From the NCBI RefSeq assembly GCF_000328765.2, contig NC_019954.2, positions 872,501 to 936,500 on the forward strand: a DNA stretch of 64,000 nucleotides. Direction: 5' to 3'. The position numbers and the translations under genes were made by a program. The stretch comes from Tepidanaerobacter acetatoxydans Re1. Its GTDB lineage: Bacteria > Bacillota > Thermosediminibacteria > Thermosediminibacterales > Tepidanaerobacteraceae. The notes below the pieces were generated by a model, which saw only the letters and a program-made list of their open reading frames with translations, did not search any database and was not told where the DNA came from. Shown here in pieces: positions 1 to 9,190 of the stretch (the stretch's first letter is position 1; each line of letters begins with the position of its first letter).

Positions 1-17
1 ACAAAAACATTGAACAG

Positions 18-830
18 ATGAATATTGTTATTAAAGAAGAAGAGTGCAAACCCAAGACAAAATTGGTGAATAAAGCGATTATATTAAAAGTCCTGACTTT
101 TTTCTCCCCGTCGTTACTCTTGGTATTATGGGAGTTATTCGCGCGATGGGGGCTTATTGATGTTCGATTGTTTTCAAGCCCTGTAATGATTTTCAAAACT
201 ATGATTCCGATGCTTTATTCAGGGGAACTTTTGTATCATACCCTTATCAGTGCTCGAAGAATACTGCTGGGATTTATAGCCGGAGCCGTGCCTGGAGTAG
301 TCCTAGGTTTATCAATGGGACTTTTTCCACCGGTAAGGGCCAGTCTTATGCCTATGGTAGCAGTCACCTTCCCAATTCCAAAACTGGCGATTATGCCGCT
401 GATTCTTATTATTTTTGGCCTAGGTGAAACGTCGAAAATATTTACCATAGCCATTGGGGTGTTCTACCTAGTCTTAATAAATACCATGGCGGGTGTATTA
501 AATATTGATGAAATATATCTTGACATAGCAAAAAACTTTGGAGCAAGCCCTTTTCAGTTTTACACAACAGTGGCTTTTCCCGGAGCACTGCCCATGATAT
601 TCGCAGGCTTTAAGCTGGGTATGGGTACTGCCTTGCTGCTGATAGTAGCAGCAGAACTTTCGGCAGCAAAAGCGGGAGTTGGGTGGATGGTCTGGCGAGC
701 ATATGACATGTTCGATATTGAGAAAATGTTTGTAGCTCTTATAACAATGGCTTTCTTAGGATATATTTTCTCATGTCTTTTAGATATTGCGGAAAAAATT
801 GTTATACCTTGGGCAAACAACAGGAGGTGA
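18..830 (+). CDS. ABC transporter permease, SsuC/TauC type
   Basis: Inner-membrane permease of a nitrate/sulfonate/taurine-type ABC importer, about 270 residues, the usual length for this family. Several hydrophobic segments are visible (around residues 25-45, 70-90, 105-145, 190-215 and 235-255). An EAA-type loop lies near residues 165-200 (GASPFQFYTTVAFPGALP region), where the ATPase would dock. The last bases of this gene form the ribosome site of the ATPase gene that follows, so the two are translationally coupled. The substrate-binding protein is not in the window and may lie upstream. The reading frame stays open to the window edge, so the true start could be slightly upstream of the ATG used. 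Substrate unknown. Confidence 0.85.
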   Translation: MNIVIKEEECKPKTKLVNKAIILKVLTFFSPSLLLVLWELFARWGLIDVRLFSSPVMIFKTMIPMLYSGELLYHTLISARRILLGFIAGAVPGVVLGLSMGLFPPVRASLMPMVAVTFPIPKLAIMPLILIIFGLGETSKIFTIAIGVFYLVLINTMAGVLNIDEIYLDIAKNFGASPFQFYTTVAFPGALPMIFAGFKLGMGTALLLIVAAELSAAKAGVGWMVWRAYDMFDIEKMFVALITMAFLGYIFSCLLDIAEKIVIPWANNRR

Positions 831-835
831 GCTTA

Positions 836-1630
836 TTGTATCCCACCGAGGTTATACGCATAGAAAAACTAAATAAAGAGTTTTATACACGCAAGGAAAA
901 GGTTGTTGCGATTAAAGACTTAGATTTATCGGTAAGGGAAGGTGAATTTTTATGCATTTTGGGTCCTAGCGGCTGTGGCAAGACCACACTGCTTAGGATT
1001 TTGGCCGGTTTGGAAAAGCAAACCAAAGGAAAGGTGTTTATGAGGTCGAAAAATCCTGAAAAACCTTTGACATCAATGGTGTTTCAGGGCGATTCCGTAT
1101 TTCCATGGATGACGGTTGCGGAAAACGTAGCTTACAGTTTGAGAATTAGAGGTTTCCCAAGTGATAAAAGATTGAACATAGTCGAGCATTATTTAAAATT
1201 AATGGGTCTGGACAAATTTGCAAATGCCTTTCCTTATCAATTATCCGGTGGGATGAAACAGAGAATCAATGTTGCACGGGCTTTTGTAAGTGACCCTGAA
1301 ATTTTACTTATGGATGAGCCTTTTGGAGCTCTTGACGAACAAAATCGGCTGATTTTACAGCAAGAACTCTTAAAAATATGGGATGGCAGCGGCAAAACTT
1401 CTATTTTTATAACACACAGTATTGACGAAGCGCTTCTTTTGGCTGATAGGATAATGGTAATGACAGCACATCCCGGGAAAGTTAAAGCAATAGTTCCGGT
1501 GGATATTCCAAGACCGAGAGATATTCTATCATTACGTTCATCGCCCAGATTTGCAACATTATTTAGAGAGATATGGCAGCTGCTGCAAGAAGAAGTATTA
1601 AAAGCTAAAACCACAGAGTTTAAAGCATAA
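836..1630 (+). CDS. ABC transporter ATP-binding protein, SsuB/TauB type
   Basis: Cytoplasmic ATPase that powers the permease just upstream. Walker A (GPSGCGKTT) is near residues 43-51, the LSGGM signature near 136-140, and Walker B with DEPFGALDE near 158-167, followed by the switch histidine in ITHSIDEA. I place the start at TTG 836 because AGGAGGTGA (822-830) sits at ideal spacing. A longer frame opening at 773 would overlap the permease by about 57 bases and begins with residues unlike this family. The gene forms a two-gene operon tail with the permease. The family imports alkanesulfonates, taurine, nitrate or thiamine precursors, and nothing here identifies which. Confidence 0.88.
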   Translation: MYPTEVIRIEKLNKEFYTRKEKVVAIKDLDLSVREGEFLCILGPSGCGKTTLLRILAGLEKQTKGKVFMRSKNPEKPLTSMVFQGDSVFPWMTVAENVAYSLRIRGFPSDKRLNIVEHYLKLMGLDKFANAFPYQLSGGMKQRINVARAFVSDPEILLMDEPFGALDEQNRLILQQELLKIWDGSGKTSIFITHSIDEALLLADRIMVMTAHPGKVKAIVPVDIPRPRDILSLRSSPRFATLFREIWQLLQEEVLKAKTTEFKA

Positions 1631-1686
1631 ACCGGAACAACCAAAAAACAATGATGAATTCGCATAAATAAAAGGGGAGATGTCGA

Positions 1687-2313
1687 TTGAACATTTTTAC
1701 CGGAATCATACTTGCAATTGCAGTAAGTGTAGATGGTTTATCTGCCGGAATAATTTACGGAATGAAAGATATAAAAATTCCCTGGTTTTCACAACTGGTT
1801 ATAGTAGCGGCCACTTCCTGTGCATTTGTGACGGCTATGGTTTTTGGAAATATTGCAATAGGATTTTTTTATCCCATCGAAACCAAATTCATAGGGTCTA
1901 TACTGCTGTCGATTTTAGGTATCTGGTCGCTTTTAAAGACATACGCAAGAGAAAATAGCAGCATAAGCACAAAAACTATCGCCAGTTTTCAAATAAAGCC
2001 GCTGGGTCTTGTCATAAAAATATTAAGAGAACCGATTGCTGCCGATACAGATACTTCAGGGATTATTGATATCGGAGAAGCCTTACTGCTGGGAGCTGCC
2101 CTTGCCGTGGATTCCTTTGGAGCAGGCTTTGGTGCTGCAGCGGCAGGTTTTGGAATAATATGGACTACAACCTTGGTTAGCATAGCAAGTCTCATTTTTT
2201 TATCAATAGGCCTGTATATAGGTCGTAAAAAATTAGTATTTCTAAACCAAAAGCTAACAGAGTATCTGCCGGGAATCTTATTACTTGTTCTAGCCTTCAT
2301 AAAATCATCCTAA
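1687..2313 (+). CDS. ytaF: Sporulation membrane protein YtaF
   Basis: Polytopic membrane protein of about 208 residues, in the YtaF family and related to the MntP/LysE-like transporters. The repeated half-motifs LAIAVSVDGLSAG (near residues 8-20) and LGAALAVDSFGAGFG (near 135-150), each with an acidic residue in a helix, are the family hallmark. The start is TTG 1687 behind AGGGGAGATG. The gene is conserved in spore formers and is named from B. subtilis, where its molecular role is unclear; transport is an inference from fold similarity. It stands alone, 56 bases after the ABC ATPase gene, and is followed by a palindromic terminator-like repeat. Confidence 0.82.
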   Translation: MNIFTGIILAIAVSVDGLSAGIIYGMKDIKIPWFSQLVIVAATSCAFVTAMVFGNIAIGFFYPIETKFIGSILLSILGIWSLLKTYARENSSISTKTIASFQIKPLGLVIKILREPIAADTDTSGIIDIGEALLLGAALAVDSFGAGFGAAAAGFGIIWTTTLVSIASLIFLSIGLYIGRKKLVFLNQKLTEYLPGILLLVLAFIKSS

Positions 2314-2315
2314 AA

Positions 2316-2352
2316 GTAGGGGCGACCACTGGTCGCCCGCTCGCTCGCTTTT
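2316..2352 (+). terminator. Hairpin with T-run; member of an intergenic palindrome family
   Basis: GGGGCGACCA and TGGTCGCCC form a near-perfect stem, followed after a short CGCTCG stretch by TTTTTT. It can act as the terminator of ytaF. The sequence also belongs to a GTAGGGGCG-type palindromic repeat seen twice more in this window (near 16.5 and 30.7 kb, on the other strand). Confidence 0.6.
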
Positions 2353-2492
2353 TTATAGCAAAAACATTAATAAATACTTTTTACAACAAAACTGACTTTC
2401 TGCAGTGGAATCAACGATAGATTTTGGTATAATATTATTTAGTAAGGTTCTTTGAAACCAAACAACTCTCCTATCAGGAGGGAGATGAAAGC

Positions 2493-3803
2493 TTGTCCGT
2501 TAAAAGCTATTACAAGGAAATGCTGATAACCGCAGCCTTAGCAGCCCTGACAGGGGAGCTGTATTTTTATCCTTTTGGAACTAATTTCCGATTTACCGTG
2601 GGAGTTGTTACTTTATCTTTTTTGGTATTATATTTTGATTATATACCTGAAATGGTATTGGTTCCCTTTTCCGGGCTGGTTATTATGATTTTTCGCATAC
2701 TGTTGAGCTGCGTTATCGGCAAAAGCACTTTTATTTATGCAGTTAACCTTCACTATCCTGCCTTCTTTTTTTATGTAGCATATGGAATATTTTTAAGAAT
2801 AGGGAATATAAAAGCACTTTTGAAGATGCCTGTAAACTTTATTGCTGTAATGACCTTAGCAGATATCGGAGCTAATTTTGTCGAGCTTACCGCAAGAGGT
2901 GAAATGAATTTGATTTACTTTCAGGAAATATTCAATAGGGTGCTTGCCGTAGGCTTGATTCGCAGCATTATTACGTTTGCTGTCTATTGGATAATAGAGC
3001 GATACAGGCTTGTTATAATGCGTGAAGAACATGAAAAACGTTATGCCGAACTACTTAAACTGCTGTCGGATTTGAAGGCTGAGTTTTTTTATATAAAAAA
3101 ATCCTCAAAAGACTTAGAAGATGCGATGAGGGAAGGCTATGAAATATATCAATCTTTGGTTTTGGATATTGATGATAATGATGTTATAAGATTAAAGAAA
3201 AAAGCCTTGAATCTTGCCAAAGATATTCACGAAATAAAAAAGGATTACCTTAGAATTTTGGCAGGGGTAAAAGAACTGCTGCCCGAAGAAATAGGCGGTA
3301 TGCAGCTAACGGCCGTACTTGATATAATTAAATCAAATACACAGAGATTGATAAGCGCAATTGAAAAAGATGTAAAATTAAAAATCAATACAGTACCAAA
3401 TTTAGTTGTAATTAATTACTTTTCGATGTTCTCTATTTTCAACAACTTGGTTTCTAATGCACTGGATGCCATAGACGATAAAGGGGTTATTGAAATAAAC
3501 ATATGTTTAGACGAAGAAACGGTTATAATAACTGTTTCTGATGATGGGAAGGGAATCAATGCTAAAGACCTTCCCTATATCTTTGAACCGGGCTTTTCTA
3601 CGAAATACAACGAAGACGGCTTAATTTCTACAGGACTTGGTTTAGTTAATGTAAAAAATCTCGTGGAGGATATGAGCGGCAGCCTTTCAGTAACTTCAAC
3701 TCCTACTGAGGGCACAAAATTTGAAATACGCATGCCCTTAGAGGGAAATTTTACAACTGTGCAGGGGGATAAACATGAACTTTCGCGTGATGATAGTAGA
3801 TGA
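2493..3803 (+). CDS. Membrane sensor histidine kinase, GlnK (YcbA)-like
   Basis: Sensor kinase of about 436 residues. The first 170 residues hold five or six hydrophobic helices with no obvious extracellular domain. A coiled linker follows, then a non-canonical phosphoacceptor box IHEIKKDY with His246, then a HATPase domain with the N box (NNLVSNALDAI, near 320) and G box (DDGKGI, near 350). The IHEIKKDY box and the membrane architecture match the B. subtilis GlnK (YcbA) family rather than classical HisKA kinases. The start is TTG 2493 behind AGGAGGGAG. The 3' end overlaps the response-regulator gene by 29 bases, so the pair is co-translated. The ligand is not visible; glutamine is the known signal of the named homologue. 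Confidence 0.78.
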   Translation: MSVKSYYKEMLITAALAALTGELYFYPFGTNFRFTVGVVTLSFLVLYFDYIPEMVLVPFSGLVIMIFRILLSCVIGKSTFIYAVNLHYPAFFFYVAYGIFLRIGNIKALLKMPVNFIAVMTLADIGANFVELTARGEMNLIYFQEIFNRVLAVGLIRSIITFAVYWIIERYRLVIMREEHEKRYAELLKLLSDLKAEFFYIKKSSKDLEDAMREGYEIYQSLVLDIDDNDVIRLKKKALNLAKDIHEIKKDYLRILAGVKELLPEEIGGMQLTAVLDIIKSNTQRLISAIEKDVKLKINTVPNLVVINYFSMFSIFNNLVSNALDAIDDKGVIEINICLDEETVIITVSDDGKGINAKDLPYIFEPGFSTKYNEDGLISTGLGLVNVKNLVEDMSGSLSVTSTPTEGTKFEIRMPLEGNFTTVQGDKHELSRDDSR

Positions 3804-4644
3804 TGATAGAGCAGTAAGGCGAATTCTTTCGGGAATTATTGAAAACAACAATCTTGGAGACATTGTCGGGGACAGCGGAGACGGTGAAGAAGCTGAGAAA
3901 AAAATTTCCGTTTTGAAGCCGGATATAGTGCTTATGGATTTTCTTCTCCCAAGTAAAGACGGGCTGGAAATAATAAAGAGTCTGAAAAAAAGAGGTATTA
4001 ATACACATTTTATTATGATTTCACAAGTTGAGGACCAGGCAATGATTTCCCAGGCTTATCAGGCTGGAATAGAGTTTTTCATACATAAGCCAATCAATGC
4101 CATAGAAACCGTAAGCGTGATTTCCAAAGTACAGGAAATCATAAAACTAAAAGACACCGTTAATAAAATACGAACGACAGTAATTAATCTGGATGATATG
4201 CCGCTGCTTGAGGTGAATATAAAAAAGGGTCTAAACAAAGTAGGATTTTTTCTGGCAGACCTGGGAATACTTGGCGAAACCGGCAGTGAAGATATAAAGA
4301 TCATCATAGAAAACCATGAAAAGTTCTGGCAGAATATAAATAATTTACAGGATATATATCAGTACCTAAAACAATACTACGAAAATTATGATGAAAAAAA
4401 ATCCACCGATATAAAGGCTATTGAAATGAGAATACGCCGAGCTATAGATAAAGCGCTTAAGAATGTGGCATCAATGGGACTTGAAGATTATAACAATGAG
4501 CAATTTATAAGGTTTGCTTCTACGCTTTTCGATTTTACAGAAGTAAAAAAAGAGATGGATTTTTTACGCGGTAAAAGCCCAATTAGCGGTAAAATTAATA
4601 TAAAAAAATTCTTAGAAGGGAGTATTCTTCTATGTAAAACATAA
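3775..4644 (+). CDS. Response regulator, GlnL (YcbB)-like
   Basis: The N-terminal receiver domain (residues 1-120) has the acidic pair D9-D10, phosphoacceptor D55 in IVLMDFLLP, and K103 in HKPINAIE. The remaining 165 residues are helical with no classical HTH, which matches the YcbB-type output domain of GlnL. The ATG lies inside the 3' end of the kinase gene, as usual for this pair. It is convergent with the TRAP transporter operon. In B. subtilis GlnK-GlnL controls glutamine uptake and glutaminase, and some TAXI proteins bind glutamate or glutamine, so control of the neighbouring transporter is a reasonable but untested inference. Confidence 0.78.
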   Translation: MNFRVMIVDDDRAVRRILSGIIENNNLGDIVGDSGDGEEAEKKISVLKPDIVLMDFLLPSKDGLEIIKSLKKRGINTHFIMISQVEDQAMISQAYQAGIEFFIHKPINAIETVSVISKVQEIIKLKDTVNKIRTTVINLDDMPLLEVNIKKGLNKVGFFLADLGILGETGSEDIKIIIENHEKFWQNINNLQDIYQYLKQYYENYDEKKSTDIKAIEMRIRRAIDKALKNVASMGLEDYNNEQFIRFASTLFDFTEVKKEMDFLRGKSPISGKINIKKFLEGSILLCKT

Positions 4645-4815
4645 CATAATAAAAAATTGCTTATAAAAACGGCATAAAGACCGGATGTATTTTTTTATGT
4701 ATATAATTAAGGTCGTCAGGTTATGCCTTATGAAGGCAAATTGGTTTACCCAACGACCTTATGTAAAACGAATATTTCTATCCCTATAAATCATTTAAAT
4801 CATTCAGATTATATT
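4645..4815. other. Convergent intergenic region with a 54-bp inverted repeat
   Basis: Between the GlnL-like gene and the end of the TRAP permease gene. TAAGGTCGT (4708-4716) pairs exactly with ACGACCTTA (4753-4761), and an inner GCCTT/AAGGC stem (4725-4735) gives a cruciform-like element. No T-run follows either arm, so a simple intrinsic terminator is not certain. Confidence 0.5.
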
Positions 4816-6762
4816 TTAGTTTTCGCTATCATTTACCACATGTTTTGAGATTTTGCGCTGCTGCATAATATAGCCTAATATCAGTAGCACCAACCCGGCA
4901 AGGTCGGTTTTTAAGCCGGGCGTTACCAGCAGTATCCCGCCGATAAAAAAGATAATGCGTTCTATAAACGATTCATCAGTTATTAAGTAGCCTGCTACTG
5001 CGGAGCCCACGCCGATAATGCCGATTATGGAAGTGATGATAATTTGTATGATTCCCCATGCAGTTACATCTATTAAAAGCATGGATGGATTGTATACAAA
5101 GATATATGGTACCAGGAAAGCCGCAATGGCAAGCTTGGAAGCTTCAAGCCCTGTTTTTAAAGGGTTTGCCTTAGCTATGCCGGCACCGGCAAAAGCGGCT
5201 AATGCTACCGGAGGCGTAATATCAGCAATAATGCCGAAATAAAAGACGAACATATGAGCGGCAAGTACCGGTACATTCATCATTAAAAGCGCCGGTGCCG
5301 CTATTGTCGATGTAATAACATAGTTAGCCGTAGTAGGAACCCCCATGCCTAATATGATGGATGTTAGCATTGTAAAGAACAGTGTAAGTAACAGATTGCC
5401 TTTAGCAAGGCCTACTAAGGTAGAGCCCATTTTTAAACCAAGTCCTGTTTGAGTTACAACACCTATGATTATACCTGCACAGGCAGTGGCCGCAATAACG
5501 CCCAGAGCACTTCTGGCTCCTTGCTCAAGACCGTTTATGATATCTGCTAAACTTATTCTTGTATTTTTTCTAAGCAAGGAAGCTACTATTGATGAAATAA
5601 TAGCAAAAAGAGCAGCCTTCATTGGGGAAAATCCCTTTACTAAAAGATATATTATGGCTACAAGCGGCAGCAGCAAATGCCCTCTTTCCAAGAGAATTGT
5701 TTTAATTTTGGGGAGCTCATCCTTATTTAATCCTTTAAGTCCAAGACGCTTAGCTTCCAAGTGAACTCCGGTCCAAACTCCAAAATAATAGAGAAGAGCC
5801 GGAATAACCGCAGCACCGATTATTTTCACATAAGATATCTGAGTAAATTCGGACATGAGAAAAGCTGCAGCACCCATAATAGGGGGCATCAACTGACCGC
5901 CTGTAGATGCAGTTGCCTCTACAGCCCCTGCAAATTCAGGTTTATAGCCGAGCCTTTTCATCATCGGTATTGTGAAACTTCCGGTTCCAACCACATTAGC
6001 TACGGAACTGCCGGAAACGGTGCCCATAAGACCGCTGGAAAGCACCGCAACTTTAGCAGGGCCGCCAGATGCCCAGCCAGCCACGGCATTGGCTAAATCG
6101 ATAAAGAATTCTCCCATGCCGGTTTTTTCAAGAAAAGCTCCAAACAGTATAAAAAGAAATATAAAAGTGGAAGAAACCCCAATAGGTATTCCAAAAATGC
6201 CTTCAGTAGTATAAAAAAGATGCCCGACAAGACTGGGCAGAGCAATTCCTCGATGTGCCAGTTGACCGGGAATTTGACGCCCAAACAGTGCATATAAGAT
6301 GAATAAAGATGCGATAGTCACAATAGGCCAGCCAACCACGCGCCTGGCGGCCTCTAAGACCAATAGTATTGCAATAAGACCTACGACATAATCCATGGTT
6401 GTAACGGTTCCTGCACGCAAAACCAGATCCTGATAAAAAATTATTATATACATAGGTACCGCGGCGCCTAAAATAGCGAAAACTACATCTACCGGATGAA
6501 CTTTATTTCTAGGCCATTCTTTTCTGGCAGGATATAGTAAAAAGATTAAGCATAATCCGAAGGAAAGATGAATAGACCTTTGAATCATGGCATCCAGCAC
6601 TCCGCAAACAGCTGTATAAAGATGAAAAACAGAAAAAGCAATAGCAATAGCTGCTACTATTTTAGCGGAAAATCCTGAAAGTACTCGATAATCCGATTCT
6701 TTATCAAATTTTCTCAATATATCCTCATGATTTTGAGAAGTTTCCTGGTATTTATCACTCAT
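4816..6762 (-). CDS. TRAP transporter fused permease (DctQM type)
   Basis: Inner-membrane permease of about 648 residues, the length expected for a fused small (4-TM) plus large (12-TM) subunit of TAXI-type TRAP carriers. The N-terminal third carries the DctQ-like segment. The DctM part has the family's conserved glycine-rich stretches, such as ATASTGGQLMPPIMGAAAF and MGVPTTANYVITS. It overlaps the DUF1850 gene upstream by 8 bases, and the TAXI binding-protein gene is the first gene of the same operon. Substrate is carried by a sodium gradient in this family. It is probably a dicarboxylate or glutamate-like solute, but nothing in the permease fixes that. Confidence 0.9.
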   Translation of the reverse strand: MSDKYQETSQNHEDILRKFDKESDYRVLSGFSAKIVAAIAIAFSVFHLYTAVCGVLDAMIQRSIHLSFGLCLIFLLYPARKEWPRNKVHPVDVVFAILGAAVPMYIIIFYQDLVLRAGTVTTMDYVVGLIAILLVLEAARRVVGWPIVTIASLFILYALFGRQIPGQLAHRGIALPSLVGHLFYTTEGIFGIPIGVSSTFIFLFILFGAFLEKTGMGEFFIDLANAVAGWASGGPAKVAVLSSGLMGTVSGSSVANVVGTGSFTIPMMKRLGYKPEFAGAVEATASTGGQLMPPIMGAAAFLMSEFTQISYVKIIGAAVIPALLYYFGVWTGVHLEAKRLGLKGLNKDELPKIKTILLERGHLLLPLVAIIYLLVKGFSPMKAALFAIISSIVASLLRKNTRISLADIINGLEQGARSALGVIAATACAGIIIGVVTQTGLGLKMGSTLVGLAKGNLLLTLFFTMLTSIILGMGVPTTANYVITSTIAAPALLMMNVPVLAAHMFVFYFGIIADITPPVALAAFAGAGIAKANPLKTGLEASKLAIAAFLVPYIFVYNPSMLLIDVTAWGIIQIIITSIIGIIGVGSAVAGYLITDESFIERIIFFIGGILLVTPGLKTDLAGLVLLILGYIMQQRKISKHVVNDSEN

Positions 6763-7264
6763 TTTCCCTCTCCTTGTGTAATGTATTTTTTATTAGCAAC
6801 CTATCTTTTGCTCGTATGGTGAGCAGGCCCTCGGGTTCAACAAAATCAAGAAGGGGATAGTCTTTGCCGCCAACGGTTATAGAATGTTGCGGGATAGGTG
6901 AAACTCTTATAGGTATTGATTCAAATTCCCTGTGCATATTAAGGACGAATTCACCCTCTTCATTTAAAAATTCACCGTTTTCGTCTGAAAAAGGAAGACC
7001 GACTCCTAAAGAGTGGTAAGTAGTTTTTTCCAGAATAAGTTTATTATCATTGCTGATTAAAAAAAATTCATGTACTGGAGTTTTCTGCACAGAATGTATG
7101 AAGTTCAGTGCAAATCTTCTGTCTGGAACAGCTATAACCGTAACGGTCTTTTGTTGTTCATCCTCTAATATGAGAGTTTTTTCTTTAACTATCCGATAAT
7201 TGGAGAAAAATATAGCCATGCAAAAAATAATAAGAAATATAAAAATTTCTAACCGCAGTTTCAT
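6755..7264 (-). CDS. DUF1850 protein of a TRAP-TAXI operon
   Basis: Protein of about 169 residues with one N-terminal hydrophobic segment (residues 5-22), probably a membrane anchor or uncleaved signal. The rest is a compact beta-rich domain containing RFALNFIHSVQKTPVHEFF, the conserved start of DUF1850. DUF1850 genes are known to sit between TAXI binding proteins and fused TRAP permeases, exactly as here. Its role in transport is not established. The 8-base overlap with the permease gene indicates translational coupling. Confidence 0.75.
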   Translation of the reverse strand: MKLRLEIFIFLIIFCMAIFFSNYRIVKEKTLILEDEQQKTVTVIAVPDRRFALNFIHSVQKTPVHEFFLISNDNKLILEKTTYHSLGVGLPFSDENGEFLNEEGEFVLNMHREFESIPIRVSPIPQHSITVGGKDYPLLDFVEPEGLLTIRAKDRLLIKNTLHKERENE

Positions 7265-7314
7265 AAAATCTGAGCATTGGAGTTAATTTCCAATGCTCAG
7301 CATCCTCCCTGAAT

Positions 7315-8313
7315 TTATTTTCCTTCTTTAAAATATTTGTCAGCACCCGGATGAAGGTCGATTGACATACCATCACGACCTGTTTCAGCCTTGATTAAAG
7401 CACCCATCGAGTGGGCAGCTTTTAATCTGTCCGGGTTTTCATACATTGTCTTGAGTAAGTTGTAAGCAATTTCTTCGTCAAGATTTGAGCTTACTGCGAG
7501 CATTGACATGACGGAAACAGCTTTTACATCTTCTGCCATACCGTTGTAAGTATCGGCAGGTATGACTGTTTTGACGTAGAACGGATATTTTTCTATAAGT
7601 TTGTCTGCCAGTGCATCATCAACGGTCAGCAGTTTTACCTTATGCTGTGCGGCAATATCCTGGACGGCTGCTGTTGGAAATCCGGCAGTAACGAAGGCTG
7701 CATCGACATTGCCGTCCTTTAGATTATTTGCGGCTTCAGAAAAGGATAGGTACTGGACACTAATATCATCATAAGTAATTCCGGCAGCTTCCAGTATCTG
7801 CCGGGCATTAGCTTCGGTGCCGCTTCCTGCCGCACCTACGGCAACCTTTTTACCCTTTAAGTCTGCAAGTGAATCTATTTTTTTGCCTTCTAGAGTAATA
7901 ATTTGAATAGTTTCCGGGTAGAGAGTGGCAAGCCCCTTGATGTCTTCATACTTATTGTCCTGGAACATCTCGATGCCGTTAGCTGCATAATATGCGATAT
8001 CATTCTGAACAAAAATTACTTCCACTTCGCCATTTCGAAGGAGATTGACATTGGCTACCGATGCACCGGTTGTCTGTGCTGTTGAATTAACATTGCTGAT
8101 ATTATTTGTCCAAATGTCAGCAAGAGCTCCGCCGAGCGGGAAATAAGTTCCAGCTGTACCTCCTGTTGCAATTGTTACAAAAACCTTTTCAGTTTTTTGT
8201 TCCTTATCCTTGACAGGCTCGTTTGCATCACTGCCGGTTTTACCGCCGCAACCGGCTAAAAGCCCTATTAATAATAAAGCAGTTAACAAAACAGCAATAA
8301 GCTTTTTACTCAT
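7315..8313 (-). CDS. TAXI-family TRAP transporter solute-binding lipoprotein
   Basis: Extracytoplasmic solute receptor of about 332 residues. It starts with a lipoprotein signal whose lipobox is LLAGC, so it is anchored to the outer face of the membrane. Family signatures include TIATGGTAGTYFPLGGALAD (residues 48-67) and LKGKKVAVGAAGSGTEANA (near 150). It is the first gene of the TRAP operon, with its own upstream promoter-like hexamers. Some TAXI proteins bind glutamate or glutamine, and the GlnK/GlnL-like system encoded nearby fits that substrate; this is inference only. Confidence 0.9.
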   Translation of the reverse strand: MSKKLIAVLLTALLLIGLLAGCGGKTGSDANEPVKDKEQKTEKVFVTIATGGTAGTYFPLGGALADIWTNNISNVNSTAQTTGASVANVNLLRNGEVEVIFVQNDIAYYAANGIEMFQDNKYEDIKGLATLYPETIQIITLEGKKIDSLADLKGKKVAVGAAGSGTEANARQILEAAGITYDDISVQYLSFSEAANNLKDGNVDAAFVTAGFPTAAVQDIAAQHKVKLLTVDDALADKLIEKYPFYVKTVIPADTYNGMAEDVKAVSVMSMLAVSSNLDEEIAYNLLKTMYENPDRLKAAHSMGALIKAETGRDGMSIDLHPGADKYFKEGK

Positions 8314-8369
8314 CTTCTTCCCTCCAAGTTATATATTACAAATGTTTATATAGTATTTATTTTATCTGT

Positions 8370-8397
8370 ATTATATGTTTAATATAACTAAAACCAA
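8370..8397 (-). promoter_or_regulatory. Putative sigma-A promoter of the TAXI-TRAP operon
   Basis: Read on the minus strand: TTGGTT (8397-8392), a 16-base spacer, then TATAAT (8375-8370), about 57 bases before the TAXI start codon. Just upstream, at 8429-8443, lies the palindrome-like TACTTGTATACAGTA, a possible binding site for a regulator such as the GlnL-like protein. Confidence 0.5.
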
Positions 8398-8568
8398 CAG
8401 ATAACTACTGAATACAACAAAAAATAAATACTTGTATACAGTATAATACATTTACAAAATTCGGCAAATAAACATTTTACTATTTATTATAAATTATAAG
8501 GTGCTGTTTTTTCATAGATTTTCGTGTATAATATATAAGATACACATCGAACATGGGAGGGGACTTCA

Positions 8569-9147
8569 TTGAAAAACGTATTTAAAATAGTAATAGCCGT
8601 ACTATTAATAATCGCTATTTTGGTAATGCCTGTTTTTTTGACATACAACAGCTTGGTAGCAGCCGATGAGGCGGTTGACAGTGCATGGAGTCAAGTAGAA
8701 AATCAACTGCAAAGGCGGATGGATTTAATACCTAATTTAGTAAATACGGTAAAAGGTTATGCCGCACATGAAGAAAAAATATTAACAGAGGTTACTAGAG
8801 CCAGGGAGAAACTCATGGCCGCAGGTTCTGTAACTGAAAAGGCTGAGGCTGACAAGGAACTTACAACGGCTCTGTCAAGGCTCATTGCAATAGCGGAGAA
8901 CTATCCTGAACTGAAGGCCGATGCCAATTTTCGACAACTGGCAGATGAACTGGCAGGAACAGAGAATCGTATAGCAGTATCTCGCATGGATTATAATAAT
9001 GCTGTACAGGATTACAATACAAAAATAAGAAGATTTCCAACCGTAATTGTTGCAAAACTTTTTGGCTTTGAAAAGAAGGACTACTTTAAAGCTGCGGAAA
9101 ATGCGAAGGAAACTCCGATTGTAGATTTTAACGATGATAGTAAATAG
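8569..9147 (+). CDS. LemA family protein
   Basis: Membrane-anchored helical protein of about 192 residues. An N-terminal transmembrane helix (residues 5-27) is followed by the LemA signature: VDSAWSQVENQLQRRMDLIPNL (near 38-59), then long amphipathic helices. The C-terminal YNTKIRRFPTVIVAKLFGF motif is also characteristic. The start is TTG 8569 behind GGGAGGGG. The TPM-domain gene follows after 43 bases, and LemA and TPM/YgcG proteins form a common gene pair of unknown cell-envelope function. Confidence 0.9.
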   Translation: MKNVFKIVIAVLLIIAILVMPVFLTYNSLVAADEAVDSAWSQVENQLQRRMDLIPNLVNTVKGYAAHEEKILTEVTRAREKLMAAGSVTEKAEADKELTTALSRLIAIAENYPELKADANFRQLADELAGTENRIAVSRMDYNNAVQDYNTKIRRFPTVIVAKLFGFEKKDYFKAAENAKETPIVDFNDDSK

Positions 9148-9190
9148 CTGTAATTTGCAGGCTGATTGGTTGCGAAAGCGGTGACATAAA

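Noticed and set aside
773-835. Start of the ABC ATPase at 773
   Set aside because: AGGAGGTGA positions the start at TTG 836, and the upstream residues are unlike the family.
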